A DNA stretch of 64,000 nucleotides. It comes from Romanomermis culicivorax (taxonomy: Eukaryota > Nematoda > Enoplea > Mermithida > Mermithidae). Where the stretch lies: the NCBI GenBank assembly GCA_963922205.1, contig CAWUHX010000378.1, positions 1 to 64,000 on the forward strand, in the 5' to 3' direction. Shown here piece by piece: positions 1 through 11,379 of this stretch. Every line of letters begins with the position of its first letter. Positions within the stretch are counted from its first letter, which is position 1. The position numbers were made by a program, and so were the translations under genes. The notes under the pieces were generated by a model. The model was not told where the DNA came from. It was given only the letters and a program-made list of their open reading frames with translations, and searched no databases.

Positions 1-25
1 AGCAGTGGTATCAACGCAGAGTACT
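1..25 (+). other. Library amplification primer remnant
   Basis: The first 25 bases match, as I remember it, the SMART-type PCR primer (beginning AAGCAGTGGTATCAACGCAG, here lacking its first A) also used in PacBio ultra-low-input genomic amplification. It is not biological sequence. It implies that base 1 is a contig or read end with untrimmed adapter and that the DNA was PCR-amplified before sequencing. Homopolymer indels in the decayed genes should be read with that in mind. Confidence 0.9.
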
Positions 26-390
26 TCAGAATCGTTTACGCGATGCTTACTGTAGAATTTTTATCCAAAAAATTGTTAAAGTTAGTTCAATATCTTCGCA
101 AATCTTTAATCCTATATGACTTATAGCTTAGCAGAAAGTCTCAAAAATGGGAGCTTCTTTTCATTATTTAGAAATATTTCTGAAAAGACAGACCACAGGA
201 GTAAATGCATTTTTTCGGCATGGAAAATTAGTAAAATTCGACTTATGTTTAATCTAGCTCAAAAATTGACAAGATTTTCCTCAGAAACGAAGACGTACAA
301 AAAACCCTAGAAATACAGGGCTGAAAAATCTTTTAGAAAATGGAACAAACGTTTTTATTTCCTTTTATGCACCCTTACCTCGCAACAAAA
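26..390. other. 3' flank of SLD5, no gene seen
   Basis: AT-rich sequence downstream of the SLD5 stop codon. I see no exon, repeat or RNA gene in it. Confidence 0.5.
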
Positions 391-1273
391 TTACAAAAGG
401 CAAACATCTCCGTCGTCTAAGTTTCCGGAAATGTATTTATAAGGCAGGAGATGTTGAGTATTTTCCTCTAAATCGACCAATTCTTCGCTTTGTTCATCCG
501 CCCCGTCCACTAATAAATTTTTGACACTTTTTTCAGGCAAAACACGTGCGAAAACGTAATGATGTAAATTAGCTTGCGAAGCTGTAACGAAAGAGTAGGA
601 TAATAAAGAAAAAGTTCATACAAAAAATTACCAATTTGTTCGTATTTCAATTTTCTCGCGTTTCCGGGCATGTTGTCGACAGCGGATTTTTTTAAATGTT
701 CTTCCAAATCCTGTTTATACCTGAGATTTTTAATAACGAATTTCCCATTAAATTAGTAACATTATAAATAATTACTGGATCAAATAATTGATTTCCTTTT
801 CGGACAGTTTAGAATTTTCGTCTCGATCCGATATACTAAAGCAAAATTTTTCGATTTTCACCGTTCTTACACGTAAATAGTCTGCCAAAATGTAACGTAA
901 ACGTTCGATCTTAAGCAGAAAAAAACGAATTTCAACATTTACGTTAAACGAAAAATTTGCTAACATCCATTTTTCGCAATGAAACCGACAAATCAGCTCG
1001 ATGTCCACCCATCAATTCTTGATCTAAACGATTCAATTCGTCTAAAAGGCAACAAACGATATCATCACGATGAGGCAACAATTCGGGGGCCATTTTTTCG
1101 TTTAACCAAACCTGAAGTCTTAAGAAATGAAAGATTGCTATAGTGACAAAACGATCAAATTTTCAAACTTGTTTGAACAATTTTAAAAGTTCCGCCGGCT
1201 CGATTTGAACGTTATCAGTATCTCCCTCGACAATAATATCATTGTTCTCTAATGCATCATCTACTTCCTTCAT
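391..1273 (-). CDS. SLD5: GINS complex subunit SLD5 (GINS4), five exons
   Basis: SLD5 is one of four subunits of the GINS complex, which joins Cdc45 and MCM2-7 to form the replicative helicase in the nucleus. Exons on the minus strand are 1273-1169, 1111-965, 909-776, 720-632 and 581-391. The four introns (57, 55, 55 and 50 nt) all have GT donors and AG acceptors and keep the frame. The product is 221 aa, against about 223 aa in vertebrates. Recognisable blocks are WLNEKMAPELL near residue 37, the YILADYLRVR/VKIEKF core in exon 3, and the B-domain near the C-terminus ending in DDGDVCLL. The start is the only ATG giving the usual acidic N-terminus. It is intact, is the clearest host gene here, and sets the local intron style. 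The splice model is mine, from sequence only. Confidence 0.93.
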
Positions 1274-1385
1274 TTTAGGTTAAAATAAATTAGCAATTAT
1301 CGATTCTGAAAAGAACAAAATTCATTGGAAAATTAATTTTCAAGCTTTCGAAAGGCAAAAAACTTCGACTGAAAAATAATTCGCG
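1274..1385. promoter_or_regulatory. Probable SLD5 5' region, perhaps bidirectional
   Basis: Short AT-rich gap between the SLD5 start codon and a possible divergent first exon on the plus strand. No TATA box or initiator is convincing; the assignment rests on position alone. Confidence 0.25.
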
Positions 1386-1434
1386 ATGTCTGGAGTCAAG
1401 TTGAAGAGAAGAACTGTCGATATTATCAAAGAAT
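1386..1434 (+). CDS. Possible first exon of a divergent gene
   Basis: An ATG opens a short basic peptide (MSGVKLKRRTVDIIKEL) followed at once by a GTATGATG-type donor and an ATG/GAT microsatellite. It sits 112 bp from the SLD5 start in divergent orientation, as expected for a gene pair. I cannot find the next exon, because the C/G-tract repeat and transposons begin 150 bp downstream. It may be a chance frame. Confidence 0.2.
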
Positions 1435-1589
1435 TGTGTATGATGATGATGATGATTTTATTCGCAACAGCACTAAGCAATGTTAGGAGAATATAATAGA
1501 GTAAGCAAATGAGTTAATTAAATACGGAATAAATAGGCAGTACATTAACGAATATGCTGTGCTTGGTCAAAAAGGCATTTAGCATACCT

Positions 1590-1952
1590 GTAATTGGGGG
1601 GGGGACCCCCACCCCCAACTTGGTCGAACCCTATACCCAACTGTCGGGACCCCCACCCACAACTTCATCAACCCTATACCCAACCCCCTCCCAAACTCGG
1701 AAAAATTGGAAAAAATGCGGGAAAAAGTGATTTTTTAGACTTTTTTGAGGAAATTTTAGAAATTTTTTCAACTTTTTTTTTGTGTTTTTTCGACCCCCCT
1801 CCCCAAAATTTTGGAAATCTTGGGACCATACCTGTACTTGGGGGGGACCCACCCCCCCAACTTGGCCAACCCAGTACCCAAAATCATTCTTCCCCCAACC
1901 CCCCCCCCCCCAGTTGGGAAAAAATTAAACAAATTTGCCAAAAAGTGTAAAG
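1590..1952. repeat. C/G-tract repeat, left part
   Basis: Runs of 8-14 C or G alternate with AT-rich spacers; phrases such as ACCCCCACCCCCAACTTGG and AAATTTGGAAAAATT-like words recur several times. The same repeat resumes at 5554, so the unit is split by the transposon at 1955-5551. Frames read through it are proline-rich artefacts. Confidence 0.8.
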
Positions 1953-2671
1953 TAAAGTGGGGTAACTTTGGTCAAAATCGAGTCAATTCGACTTCTCCAA
2001 CATATAACTTTTTATACATGGGGAATTCGTAAAAATGTTTCATGGAATTCATATGTCAAAAATGTCAGACAAATCGATTAAACACATCATTTCATAAGTA
2101 GCATGCAGATTTAACGTACTATTGATCGTTAAAAAGAGCTCACTTTTTGACCAATGTTACCCACCATGGTGGTCAACTTTGGTCGCCATTATAATTTCTG
2201 TTCAAGTTACTTTTTCGACAAGTAAAATCGTTACATCTAACCACAGATAGAACGTAACAAAACAAATTTAGGATATGAGGTAACATAGCTATCGACCTTT
2301 ATTGTCACAAAATTTCAGCTGAAAATGATGAATATCATCAACAGCAAAAAAGTTTTCGTAAATCTACTCCGAGCTGTCCCTATGGTGGGTAACTTTGGTC
2401 AATTGACCTAAAAAAGTACTGGACGTGAGAAATATTGTGTTATTCAGATACAGCAGGTTAAGAAGTACACGAAAATATAAATATGGATGAAAATAAAAAT
2501 ATCAATCGTTCAAAATTTATTAACGAAAAAAAATTAACGTGTCGACCAATGTTACCCACCAATGGGCGGGTAACATTGGTCGACACACAAAAATATGAGG
2601 TACACTAAAACAATGATAAATGTGCATTTTCATGATCAAAATACATGATATTAACCAAATTCAAAGGAAGA

Positions 2672-2905
2672 TTAATTGTTATGAGTAACACAAACTTGAC
2701 AAATAAAATTACCAGTGGGATCAAAATCATCAGCTAAACAGTTACCACATATCCACCCATCACATCCACAGCACGCCCAGTCTTTTTTGTACTTTTTCTT
2801 GTAAATTGTCCATTGAATATGGCAAATGGGACACACATTAGTGTTTCTAGCTTTTTTCGCTTCTTCCAATTCTTTCAGTTGAACACTGACTTCTGGTTCC
2901 ATCAA
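2672..2905 (-). pseudogene. C-terminal zinc-cluster exon of the psq-type transposase
   Basis: A 77-residue frame with CPICHIQW near residue 25, then WACCGC, WICGNC and a final ICQVC: paired cysteines like the PHD/zinc knuckle found at the C-terminus of many pogo/Jerky-like transposases. Upstream sequence to 3022 shows coding-like fragments but no clean frame. It faces the same way as the psq remnant at 4836-5003 and was separated from it by the 1.5 kb hAT insertion. It could instead be an exon of a host gene derived from such a transposase. Confidence 0.5.
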
Positions 2906-3030
2906 AGATTGGCTAAGCGCATGACAAAGACGTTTTCCGGACTTTTTCGACTCGTTTTTTTCGCATGTACTGTCTGAAGATACTTGATGACACTGGCCGT
3001 CATACGTCTCAATGGTGTAACCTCATCGAT

Positions 3031-4516
3031 TAGGGATCGGCCGAGGGCTCGGCCTCGGCCTCGGCTGAGGATTGGTACCCTCGGCCGAGGGTGTCGATCA
3101 AAAATGGCCGAGGCCGAGGATTATTTCCAACTCTAAAGCAAGTAGGATATTTTTGATGTAAAATGTTTACTGCATCAAAGCACTGTTTTTTTCCACATTT
3201 GCACTATAATGTGGAAAAAAAATCTGGAATGTGGAAAAAATTTTTGAGGTCTTTCCACAAATGTGGAAGAAAAATTTGGGGTTTTCATATTGAAAAGATG
3301 CATTTTGGTGCATTTTAGGAGGTCCAAATCCCTAAATTTTCCGGCGCTTCGCGCTGGTTATAACTTTAATAATCATCATTATTCATTAAGTAGCTCAGGC
3401 GCGGCTTTTATCATGTCTACTTTCATTTATCACTTAATCTATAATAGTTTTCATCATCTTAAACGTAGTATCTCATGTTTTAATTGGTTATCTTCAACAT
3501 TTTATCATAATAATAAGATTCGCATTTTTTCTTTTTGAGAAAGATGAATACACGTCAAGTCTCTAGGATTTATGATGCGATTATTTCTTTGCTAACGTAA
3601 AATCAATTCAAAAGCTTCTTGGAAATATCTTTCGGAAAGTTATACTTTTCTTACTCATATATTTTCGACCAAGTTCATGAGAGTTTACAAATAAATTACA
3701 GATTTTAAAATTTTTCAAGTAAAATTCTAGAAATTACGACTCTTGAACACTAAATTGGAATCTAATTCTTGAAATAATGTTCGGAAAAATGATTTTCCAG
3801 CATCCCAGAATGTCAATATACCCAAAAAAATTTCCGGCGCTTTGCGCCGAAAAGTACCATCTTTTTTGGGTTTTCACTTGTCATCATAGAGGACTTGACC
3901 ATTGATTTCTTGTGTAATTCAAGTCAATTATGCTCTTGGATAGTTTGCTAGAAAAATTGTTCAACAACGCTTGTAGATTAGGCTTTTAGGTCGAACATTT
4001 CAATTTTTTCTCCAATTTTAATGAATTAACTTCTCTAAATACACCGGAAGGCTTGAAAAAGCTCAAAAACAGTGCGATAAAGCGTCTGTGAGCATTTTTA
4101 AGCCAAAAAACGGATTTTAAGACGAAAAAAAATTTTTTCCACATGTGGAAAAAAAATTTGACCCCTTTCCACATTTGTGGAAAAAAGTTCGTGGAAAAAG
4201 AACAGTGCATCAAAGTGACGGGTTGAGTCCATAAATTCTACAAAATTTGCATAGAAGACATCTTTGCGTTAATTTACCTATTTAGTGTTACACTTTTACA
4301 ATAAATTTTTTACAATAAATTTTTTTATGTTTTGAATTACTTGATGAAGATCATAAAGGCAAGAGTAAAGAAGTCTCTTATTAGTATTACCAGTGACCAG
4401 TGTATTAATATAATATCATGTTAAAAAAATCGTCGGCCTCGGCCGAGCCGAGGATTTCAAAAATCCTCGCCTCGGCCGAGGCCGAGGCTTTTTATTTTAC
4501 CCTCGGCCGATCCCTA
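3031..4516. mobile_element. Non-autonomous hAT element, 8-bp TSD
   Basis: The termini are TAGGGATCGGCCGAGG (3031) and its inverted copy CCTCGGCCGATCCCTA (ending 4516). The flanks are the identical 8-mer TCATCGAT at 3023-3030 and 4517-4524, the hAT signature. The first and last ~100 bp are packed with CGGCC/CCGAGG words, probably transposase-binding subterminal repeats. No hAT transposase remains; the interior is filled by the CACTG-ended element. Confidence 0.88.
3181..4207. mobile_element. CACTG-ended non-autonomous element inside the hAT
   Basis: The ends are CACTGTTTTTTTCCACA and, inverted, CACTGTTCTTTTTCCAC. They are flanked by CATCAAAG on both sides (3173-3180, 4208-4215), an 8-bp duplication. 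The interior has repeated GTGGAAAAAAATTTG words and two GGCGC..GCGCC palindromes (3343, 3834). Partial copies occur at 7562-8239 and about 51820-52055, so this is a dispersed family. There is no coding capacity. The superfamily is uncertain (hAT or Merlin-like by TSD length). Confidence 0.75.
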
Positions 4517-4835
4517 TCATCGATGGCTGATGCCAACAATGTGGGCATTCCTAAAAATTTTAGATATCATTCCTCTGTAAATTTCGTAACAAAAGTACAT
4601 ACTTTCAAACGTTGAAGTCGATGACGGAAAAGACAGCGCTGATAAATTTTGTTGTACTATTATCTGCAATAATTTAGTATTTAATCGCATATAAATGTTC
4701 AAAAGTGTGTACAAGGTACCGTTTGATAGTGGACTGAATAACAAAGAAGGCGATGTATTTTTGGACAAGTTCAGTTTCTCTAAAAACAAATTATCATTGA
4801 GTAATTTAGTGTGGTTTTAGAAAATATACTTACTG

Positions 4836-5003
4836 TCAGATTACTTTGTTTTGTAATGTTCCATAAAGAATATTGTAAACACGAGCTGCTGTTTGAATTT
4901 TTGACCCGTTTCCAACGGCCTCGATGGCCTTTTCGAGATCTTCTGTTAAGTAATTAGTCAGGTATTTGCGCGCATCAGGCTTTCTTCTGTAATGCCTGAC
5001 CAT
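4836..5003 (-). pseudogene. N-terminal psq helix-turn-helix exon of transposase
   Basis: From Met at 5003 the frame reads MVRHYRRKPDARKY, then LEKAIEAV and AARVYNILYGTL. This matches the pipsqueak-type HTH that opens many pogo/Jerky-like transposases (basic start, AI.AV, AA..Y.I...TL). A TGA interrupts it at 4836-4838, just before a GTAAGT donor; a possible next exon follows at 4780. It pairs with the zinc-cluster exon at 2672-2905. Confidence 0.6.
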
Positions 5004-5553
5004 GTTGTGACGAACGTAATCGATGAAAATTATATAAAGGATAAAATAATTCGTCTGAAAAAGAAGTAAGATCAAATTATTTTAAGTAGAAAAATGTGTG
5101 ACACAAATAATTTTAATTTGACCAAAGTTACCCGCCAAAATATAATGTGACCAAAGTTACCCGCCCTGACCAAAGTTTCCGGCCAACTGGCCAAAGTTTC
5201 CCGCTTTTGGACTGATTTTCCTGCTCGAAAATGGGTAGTTATTTTTTATACAAAATAGAAAAGAGAAACTTTCTAAAGACACTTAATAGTCAGTGAAAGT
5301 TTTGAGTGCAGCAGATGAGTGAAACCCAAATTTTTTTCAATTTGAAAATTTTCATTTTAAAAAATGGCAACTTTTTCGACCCACAAATTTCTCAATTTTA
5401 TTTGGATTTCAATTTCCTTTCACAGTAACAAGCACTGATCACTTAGACATTAGTGTGTCAAGTTGTATCTGCATATCTTACAGAGAAAAAATTCGGCGAT
5501 GTTTCGAGCGAAATTGACCAGAGTTACCCCGTGGCCAAAGTTACCCCACTTTA

Positions 5554-5920
5554 CCTGATGTTTTTTGGCCTTTTTTGGGAAAAATTCCGACTTTTTCCTA
5601 CCCCCCCCCCCCCAAATTTCGGATTTACCCCCCTCCCCCAACTGGTCGGAGGTCTTACAGGTATGCTTGGGACCCCCACCCCCAAAATTTTGAGTTTACC
5701 CTCCCCCAACTGGTCGGACCTCTTACAGGTATGCACCCCTCCAGTTTGGAAAAAATTTAAAAAATTTGCAAGAAAGTGTATGTTTTTTGGGTTTTTTTGG
5801 GAAAAATTTCGACTTTTTTCGACCCCCTTCCCCCCAATTTCGGATTTACCCCCTCCCCAACTGGTCGGAGGTCTTACAGGGGGAAAAACCGTCGCAAATA
5901 AGTTAATATAATTTATGGGG
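5554..5920. repeat. C/G-tract repeat, right part
   Basis: Continuation of the repeat at 1590-1952, with about two further units of roughly 180 bp containing CCCCAACTGGTCGGA and TCTTACAGGTATGC phrases. A stray fragment recurs at 6600-6655. Confidence 0.75.
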
Positions 5921-6600
5921 AAAAAACCGTCGCAAATAAGTTTTCCAATATTTCATTCGATCCGCATCAGTTTTAGGCATAATGAAAAGATTAATATGAC
6001 TACATTCTGAATTCCAATATTCTAGAACGCTGGAGAATGAATCTTCCCACTTTTCATTTCCCAGATAGAAGGTTTGATTTCTCAGTGAATTTAATGAATT
6101 TTCAGTCAGACAAACTAAAATTTAAAAACTAGGCAAGCGACTACTAAGCATTTGGATCTTTCAACCGACAAGAACTTATAGCATTGTCTTACACTCAAGA
6201 TGTTTTAATCACATGAAAATCAAAATTTGTATGAAGATCACAGAATATTTTTGGGAAAATGACCGAAGAATGTTAGTTTCCAATCAAATTCGTCAAAAAA
6301 CAATACAGGATCAAACACTTATCCATAATAATTTGATGATTAGAACCTATAAGCACTAAATAGAACGACATTTTCTAACCACGCACTAGAATAATACATA
6401 AAAAATATAAATGAATTGAAACCCGGCGCCAAGCGTCGAAAAATTTTCATTTTTTTCCATTTAAGAACGCATAAAAATGCAGCTCCAGACAGAAAACCCT
6501 GTAACCTAATCAAAAGAGCAGTCAGGCCCCAAGTTGCACCGTGCAACCTGGCAGAAAAAATTTGGTTGCACAGCCCGAAACTTGGTTGCTAAAAAACCCT
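5921..6600. repeat. Dispersed repeat A
   Basis: 6000-6240 is matched in inverted orientation at 10920-11150: shared blocks around TTCTAGAACGCTGGAGAATG, the CCCAGATAGAAGGTTTGAT region and CTAGGCAAGCGACTA. A GGCGCCAAGCG palindrome lies at 6425 and its counterpart at 11132. No coding content. Confidence 0.65.
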
Positions 6601-7029
6601 GCCCCGACCCCAAAGTTTTGGATTTACCCACCCTCCCAACTGGTCGGACCTGGTCATAACATACTTACATATTATCACATAGTCCTATGTTATGACATGG
6701 TCCTATGTTATAACATACAAAAGAAATTTTTCATTTGTGACGTGTTATAACATGGTCTTGGTTGCTGTCTGCAAAAAAACCCTGGCTGATAAACCAAGCA
6801 TTGCGGAGTGGGATCTGTCATCAATTTGATTGATCGAAAAATTTTATACCTCCAATTTGATTGGTCGAAAATTCTAGTCTACTCCTTCTTAGCACCGTTT
6901 TTTCCTCAAATGGGGTCTTCTGAGGGAAAAAATTTGGATTTAAGGAAAAAAATTTTGGGTATGGTTGTTGTGGAGCGATTGGACGTATTTGTGAAGTCTG
7001 TGTAGCGTTCGAGAAAAGATTGGCAAGTT
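6601..7029. other. Repeat-derived sequence, no gene
   Basis: Contains a C-tract fragment, a short ATAACATGGTCCTATGTT inverted-repeat cluster (6655-6765) and GTTGCA..TGCAAC phrases that reappear at 11340-11375. Nothing coding. Confidence 0.5.
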
Positions 7030-7480
7030 CGAAAAGGAAAGATCATGATGAGACCTGCGAAGAGGCGCGGCTACGATGTAAAGAAATTATGAAAATGCTT
7101 TCGATCAGATTTCATTTGTACTGTAGCCCAGACAGTTGTGTTTTCTTGTTTTGTCTGGAGAGAGTGTGAGGCGGTGATTTGTACATTAGTGAATTGTGTG
7201 GAGAAAGTGTGTTCTAGGTTAAGTCAAACTATTTGGAAAATAGTTTGAGTGTTTGGGTGAAACTCCTAGCAGTTAAGATAGCATGGCCCGAGTTTCGGCA
7301 TCCGAAAACCTTTGATGACCTGAGCAAAGATCCCTGGATAAATTGACACAGCACTCTCTATGAGCCCATCAATCTCCTGTGTTCGATTATCATTGCGTAA
7401 ATCCGTAAAACACTCCGAGTGTTACGTTTCTAGCGTTCTGCACGCTCTTTTACGTTCCGTACGTCTCTTCTAAAACGCGT
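7030..7480. repeat. Dispersed repeat C, copy 1
   Basis: Matched in inverted orientation at 11380-11830. Diagnostic shared phrases are AACTATTTGGAAAATAGTTT, AAAGATCCCTGGATAAATTG and CTCTATGAGCCCATCAATC. No frame is maintained between copies. Confidence 0.75.
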
Positions 7481-7561
7481 GAGAAATCGTCAGGCTACAC
7501 AGCTTAATTTTCATCTGTGTCATCATCTAATCTTATATTTTCTCACGCATGACATGGTTCC

Positions 7562-8239
7562 CATTGTGGAAAAAAATTTGGGGAATTCAAAATCGAAAAG
7601 ATGCATTTTGGTGGACTTCAAAAGGTCAAAATCTCCAAATTTTCTGGTGCTTGGCACCGGTCAGGGGTATAATAATCATTATTTTCTACCAGGCGCGGCC
7701 ATAAGCATACAACTTCCATTTACTAATTAATTAAGTATTAAATCTTTATATTTAATGGAGATCCGCATTTTTTCCTTCATAGATTCTTTGAGAAAGATCA
7801 ATACGTCAACTTTCTCAACTTATTGAAGCGTCTGTTCTTTTCTTGAGGTAAATTCAATTCAAAAGCTTAATGGAAGTATGTTTAGAAAATTTCTACGCTT
7901 CTGACTCATAGGTTTTCGGCCAAATTTATTAAAGGTTACGAACAAATTAAGGGTTTTTAATTTTTCGAATGATAAATTTCTAGAAATTATGATTTATTGA
8001 CACAAAGTTTAAATCTAATTTTTGAGATATATGATCAGAATGATTATCACAATGCTTCAAAAAGCTCAAAAGCACTTAGATAAAGCCTTTATGAGCATTC
8101 TCAAGCGAAAAAACGAGCATTTTAAGACCGAAAAATTTTTTTCCACATGTGGAAAAAACATTTGACCCCTTTCAACATTTGTGGAAAAAAATTTGACGCC
8201 TTTAACATTTGTGGAAAAAGGTTCGTGAAAAAAACAGTG
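7562..8239. mobile_element. Truncated copy of the CACTG-ended element
   Basis: Shares with 3181-4207 the GTGGAAAAAAATTTGGGG start, the GATGCATTTTGGTG block, a decayed GGTGCTTGGCACC palindrome, and the right end with repeated CATTTGTGGAAAAA and terminal AACAGTG (8239). The left terminus is missing, so no TSD can be read. Confidence 0.7.
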
Positions 8240-8285
8240 CTAGTTAGTGCTTATAGGTTCTCACTATCAACATATTATGGACAAA

Positions 8286-10898
8286 TATAATAATAATAAT
8301 ATTTTATTCGATAGTCAATTGTAAAAAGAATACAGAAAACTATTAGCAAAAAACGGTTAATAGAGAAGAAATGTAATACAGATTAATGAAATCAATCGAC
8401 TATACAGGCAACTGAAGGTGAAAAAAAACGCACTACTGACACAGACGCCTAATTAATTACCCAGTAAAGTTTGTTTGTCTACATTTTTCAGACCATGCAT
8501 GAAGGATGTTACATTAGATGACGTGATAACAGGCTGAGGAAGCTTTTTCCGAATTTGTATAACCCGAAGTGTAAAAAAATTTTTACGAATATCTGTTTTA
8601 CATTTTGGAATGGAAAGTTTATATTCATGAGAATGTCTTGTTTTGATAGCATTTGAGAAAGAAAATAATGTTTTGGTTGGCATATCTATGAAGCCATGAA
8701 TAATTTTGTACACATGGCATAAATCAAATAAAATTCGGCGGTATTGTAATGATTCAAGATTTAAAAATTGAAGTCTATCATAATAGTTCATATCCTCGGG
8801 AAAATGCAAAAGTTTCTTTGGGAAATATTTCTGTACTTTTTCGACGTTCTTCATGTCCTTTACAAGATGAGGTGATCAAATGCAGCTGGCATATTCTAAA
8901 ATAGGTCGAACATATACTTTATAAGCCTTAAGAATCAGATCAGTACATCCAGACTTGAAAACCTTAAAAAGTAAGGCGATAACATAATCAGCTTTTTAAA
9001 TCATACCTGAAATATGATCAGAAAACTTAAGGTTGTCACATATTACAACACCTAAATCTTTAACTTTTACGTCAACTGTAAGTGGCACATCATTAAGATA
9101 ATACTTATTTCTAGGATTATTCCTATCAAAATGAATAGTTTTATATTTTGAAATAGAAAGAGGTAATTGCCATATGACAGGCCATTCATGTATTTTATTT
9201 AATAAGTCTTGAGTTTCCAGAGAAAATGTTGAAGCAGCATACAGCTTAACATCATCAGCAAATGAAAGAAGTTTCACGTTTTCATTATTTTTAATGGAAG
9301 CTAAGTCGTTTATGAAGATCAAAAATAAAACTGGACCTAAAACACTTCTTTATGGAACGCCGCTTATGACGTCTCTGGCATCAGAAAAACACTGATTAAT
9401 TCTTACACACTGTGTGTGACCTGTTAAGTATTCTTTGATCCATGAGAGTAATAAACCAGAAATACCATAGTTTTGTAACTTGAACAATAATTTTGGATGA
9501 GATACAGAATCAAAAGCTTTGGCAAAGTCAAGGTAGATAGCATCTGTCGGAATGCCTGCATCCAAGTTTTTAGTCAAGTCATTTAAGTATAGTAATAACT
9601 GAGATACACAAGACTTTTTGGAAATAAATCCAAACTGAGATGGGTTTAATAATTTATTAGCCGTTAAATGTTTCAAAATATTGATTTTTAATATGCTTTC
9701 CATAATACGGCAAGCAACACAAGTTAATGATACAGGACGATAATTACTGGGGATTGATGCATCACCTTTTTTGTATATAGGAGTAACCTTTGCTTTTTTC
9801 CAAATATTAGGAACAGTACCAGATAAGAATGGAACAGTAAATATTTTATGTAAAGGTTCCTACGAGTTGGTCAGACAATTTTTAAAAAATAATACTAGGT
9901 ATATCATCAGGACCAGCTGAACATGAAGATTTCAATTTTGATATTGCATCTTCAATATCTTCGATTTTGAAAGCAATTTTTTTAAGAACAGATCTCATAG
10001 GTACCTTATCCAAAATTGGGTAAGGTTTTGTTATCGTGAACGAAAGTGTTAGCAAGATATTGATCAGCCTTTTCATTTTCATCAGCCTTTTCATTTTCGG
10101 AAACTAATACAGTATTATTGAATTTTAAGGGAGATAAAACTGCTTTGCTAGAAATATGAGTATTAAAGTAATTAAAAAATGACTTAGGGTTTGTATTTTC
10201 AAGAAGTTTGGATTCTTTCTTACATTTAAAATTTAATACGGCATCAGTTATATTTTTGCAAGTTTTATTATATTTCACACGCAGAGATTCTGAAGGATGT
10301 TTTTTCAATTTACGCCATAATCCTTATTTCCTATTTTGAAGTTTCTTAGTATGATTAGGATATTTTATTGCAGATCTGGTATTAAGCTTAGGAGTAAATT
10401 GATTTATTCCTACCTTCAATATATGTAAAAATTCTGAATAGAACTGATCAACATTAGAAAGCGGGAAAATATTTCTTCCCAATTCATAGATGATAAAAAG
10501 CAAGAAATCATTATAGTTACCTTTTGTAAAGTTGAAAAATTGGTTAACGTTACTTGTTTTTGGTTCTGGAATCACCGTACCTGAAAAAGGAGCTAAAACA
10601 TTAATATCATAGCATAAATTTTCAGTATCGCAAAATATTACATGGAGAATATTTTTATCCCTTGTTGGCTCAGTAACTAGCTGTTTAAGACCAAGTCTCA
10701 TAGTTGTTTCCCAAAAAGTTTAGAATGACGGTCGACGGGAAAGGTAGAACTTTGCCAAAAAATTTTAGGGTAGTTGAAATCACCTAAAAGAAAAGTAGGA
10801 TAATTAATTTCACAACTCCATTCAATAAAACTTATTCGATCCTGTATTGTTTGTTGACGAATTTGATGAAAACTAACATTTTTCTTGGTCATTTTCAC
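8286..10898 (-). pseudogene. CR1-like non-LTR retrotransposon, 5'-truncated and decayed
   Basis: Reading leftward: the end of an APE-type endonuclease (LLGDFNYPKI at about 10780), a linker, then reverse transcriptase with AIYLDFAKAFDSVSH (motif A, about 9545), SGVP (9360), and the catalytic SFADDVKLY (about 9265). The thumb-type C-terminus follows with VKDLGVV, YVRPILEYAS and LESLQYRR. The order and wording are those of CR1/T1-type LINEs. At least four stops (near 8878, 8995, 9350 and 10325) and several frame changes disable it; one stop replaces the Gln of the GVPQ-type motif. The 3' end carries an AAT/ATT microsatellite tail at 8287-8303, as in CR1/L2 elements. The 5' endonuclease half is absent. 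Confidence 0.9.
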
Positions 10899-11379
10899 AA
10901 AAAAAATTTTGTGATCTTCAGAAAAATTTTGACTTTATGATCAAAACATTTTGAGTGTAGAATTTTTTTGCGACTGAAAGATCTAAAGTCTTAGTCGCTT
11001 GCCTAGTTTTTGAATTTTAGTTTGTTCGACTGAAAATTCATCAAATTCACTAATAAATCAAACCATCTGGGAAATAAAAGATGAAAAGATTCATTTTCCA
11101 GCGTTCTAGAATTTTGAAATTCAGGAGAAATTTTCGGCGCTACGCGCCAACCACATTACTCTAGTCTAGGCATATTAATCTTTTTATTTTCTCTCCAAAA
11201 CTCAGAAAATTGTGTTATAAATGTCTAAAACTGACGCCGTTGGAATGAAATACAAGAAAACTAGTTTGTGATGGTTTTTCCGATAAATTTAAGCAAATTT
11301 ATCGATTTTAGAGTCAGCAACCAAAAATTTATCCGTGCAAGCAAAATTTTTCCCCAAGTTGCACATTGCAACCTGGCCT
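10899..11379. repeat. Dispersed repeat A, inverted copy
   Basis: Inverted match to 6000-6240 up to 11150, including a GGCGCTACGCGCC palindrome at 11132. Then comes AT-rich sequence and the CAAGTTGCACATTGCAACC phrase shared with 6530. Confidence 0.6.

Larger units (their letters stand above)
1955..5551 (-). mobile_element. psq-type DNA transposon with TA target site, interrupted
   Basis: The ends are inverted copies of AAGTGGGGTAACTTTGG (left 1955, right complement ending 5551), both flanked by TA (1953-1954, 5552-5553), the target of the Tc1/mariner/pogo superfamily. Variants of GGTAACTTTGGTC and its complement recur at 1960, 2150, 2390, 2555, 5118, 5150 and 5515, giving many subterminal repeats. 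Two minus-strand coding remnants lie inside (a psq helix-turn-helix and a C-terminal zinc cluster), with a hAT element inserted between them. Without the insertion the element is about 2.1 kb, probably too short for a complete DDE domain. Family assignment is inferred from the TA target, the psq domain and the end structure. Confidence 0.7.

Noticed and set aside
1594..2032. Proline-rich frames on both strands
   Set aside because: They are readings of the C/G-tract repeat (runs of C and G); the composition fully explains them and they do not persist in the second copy.
5450..5911. 152-codon plus-strand frame
   Set aside because: Crosses the right end of the psq-type element into the C/G-tract repeat, so it joins unrelated sequences.
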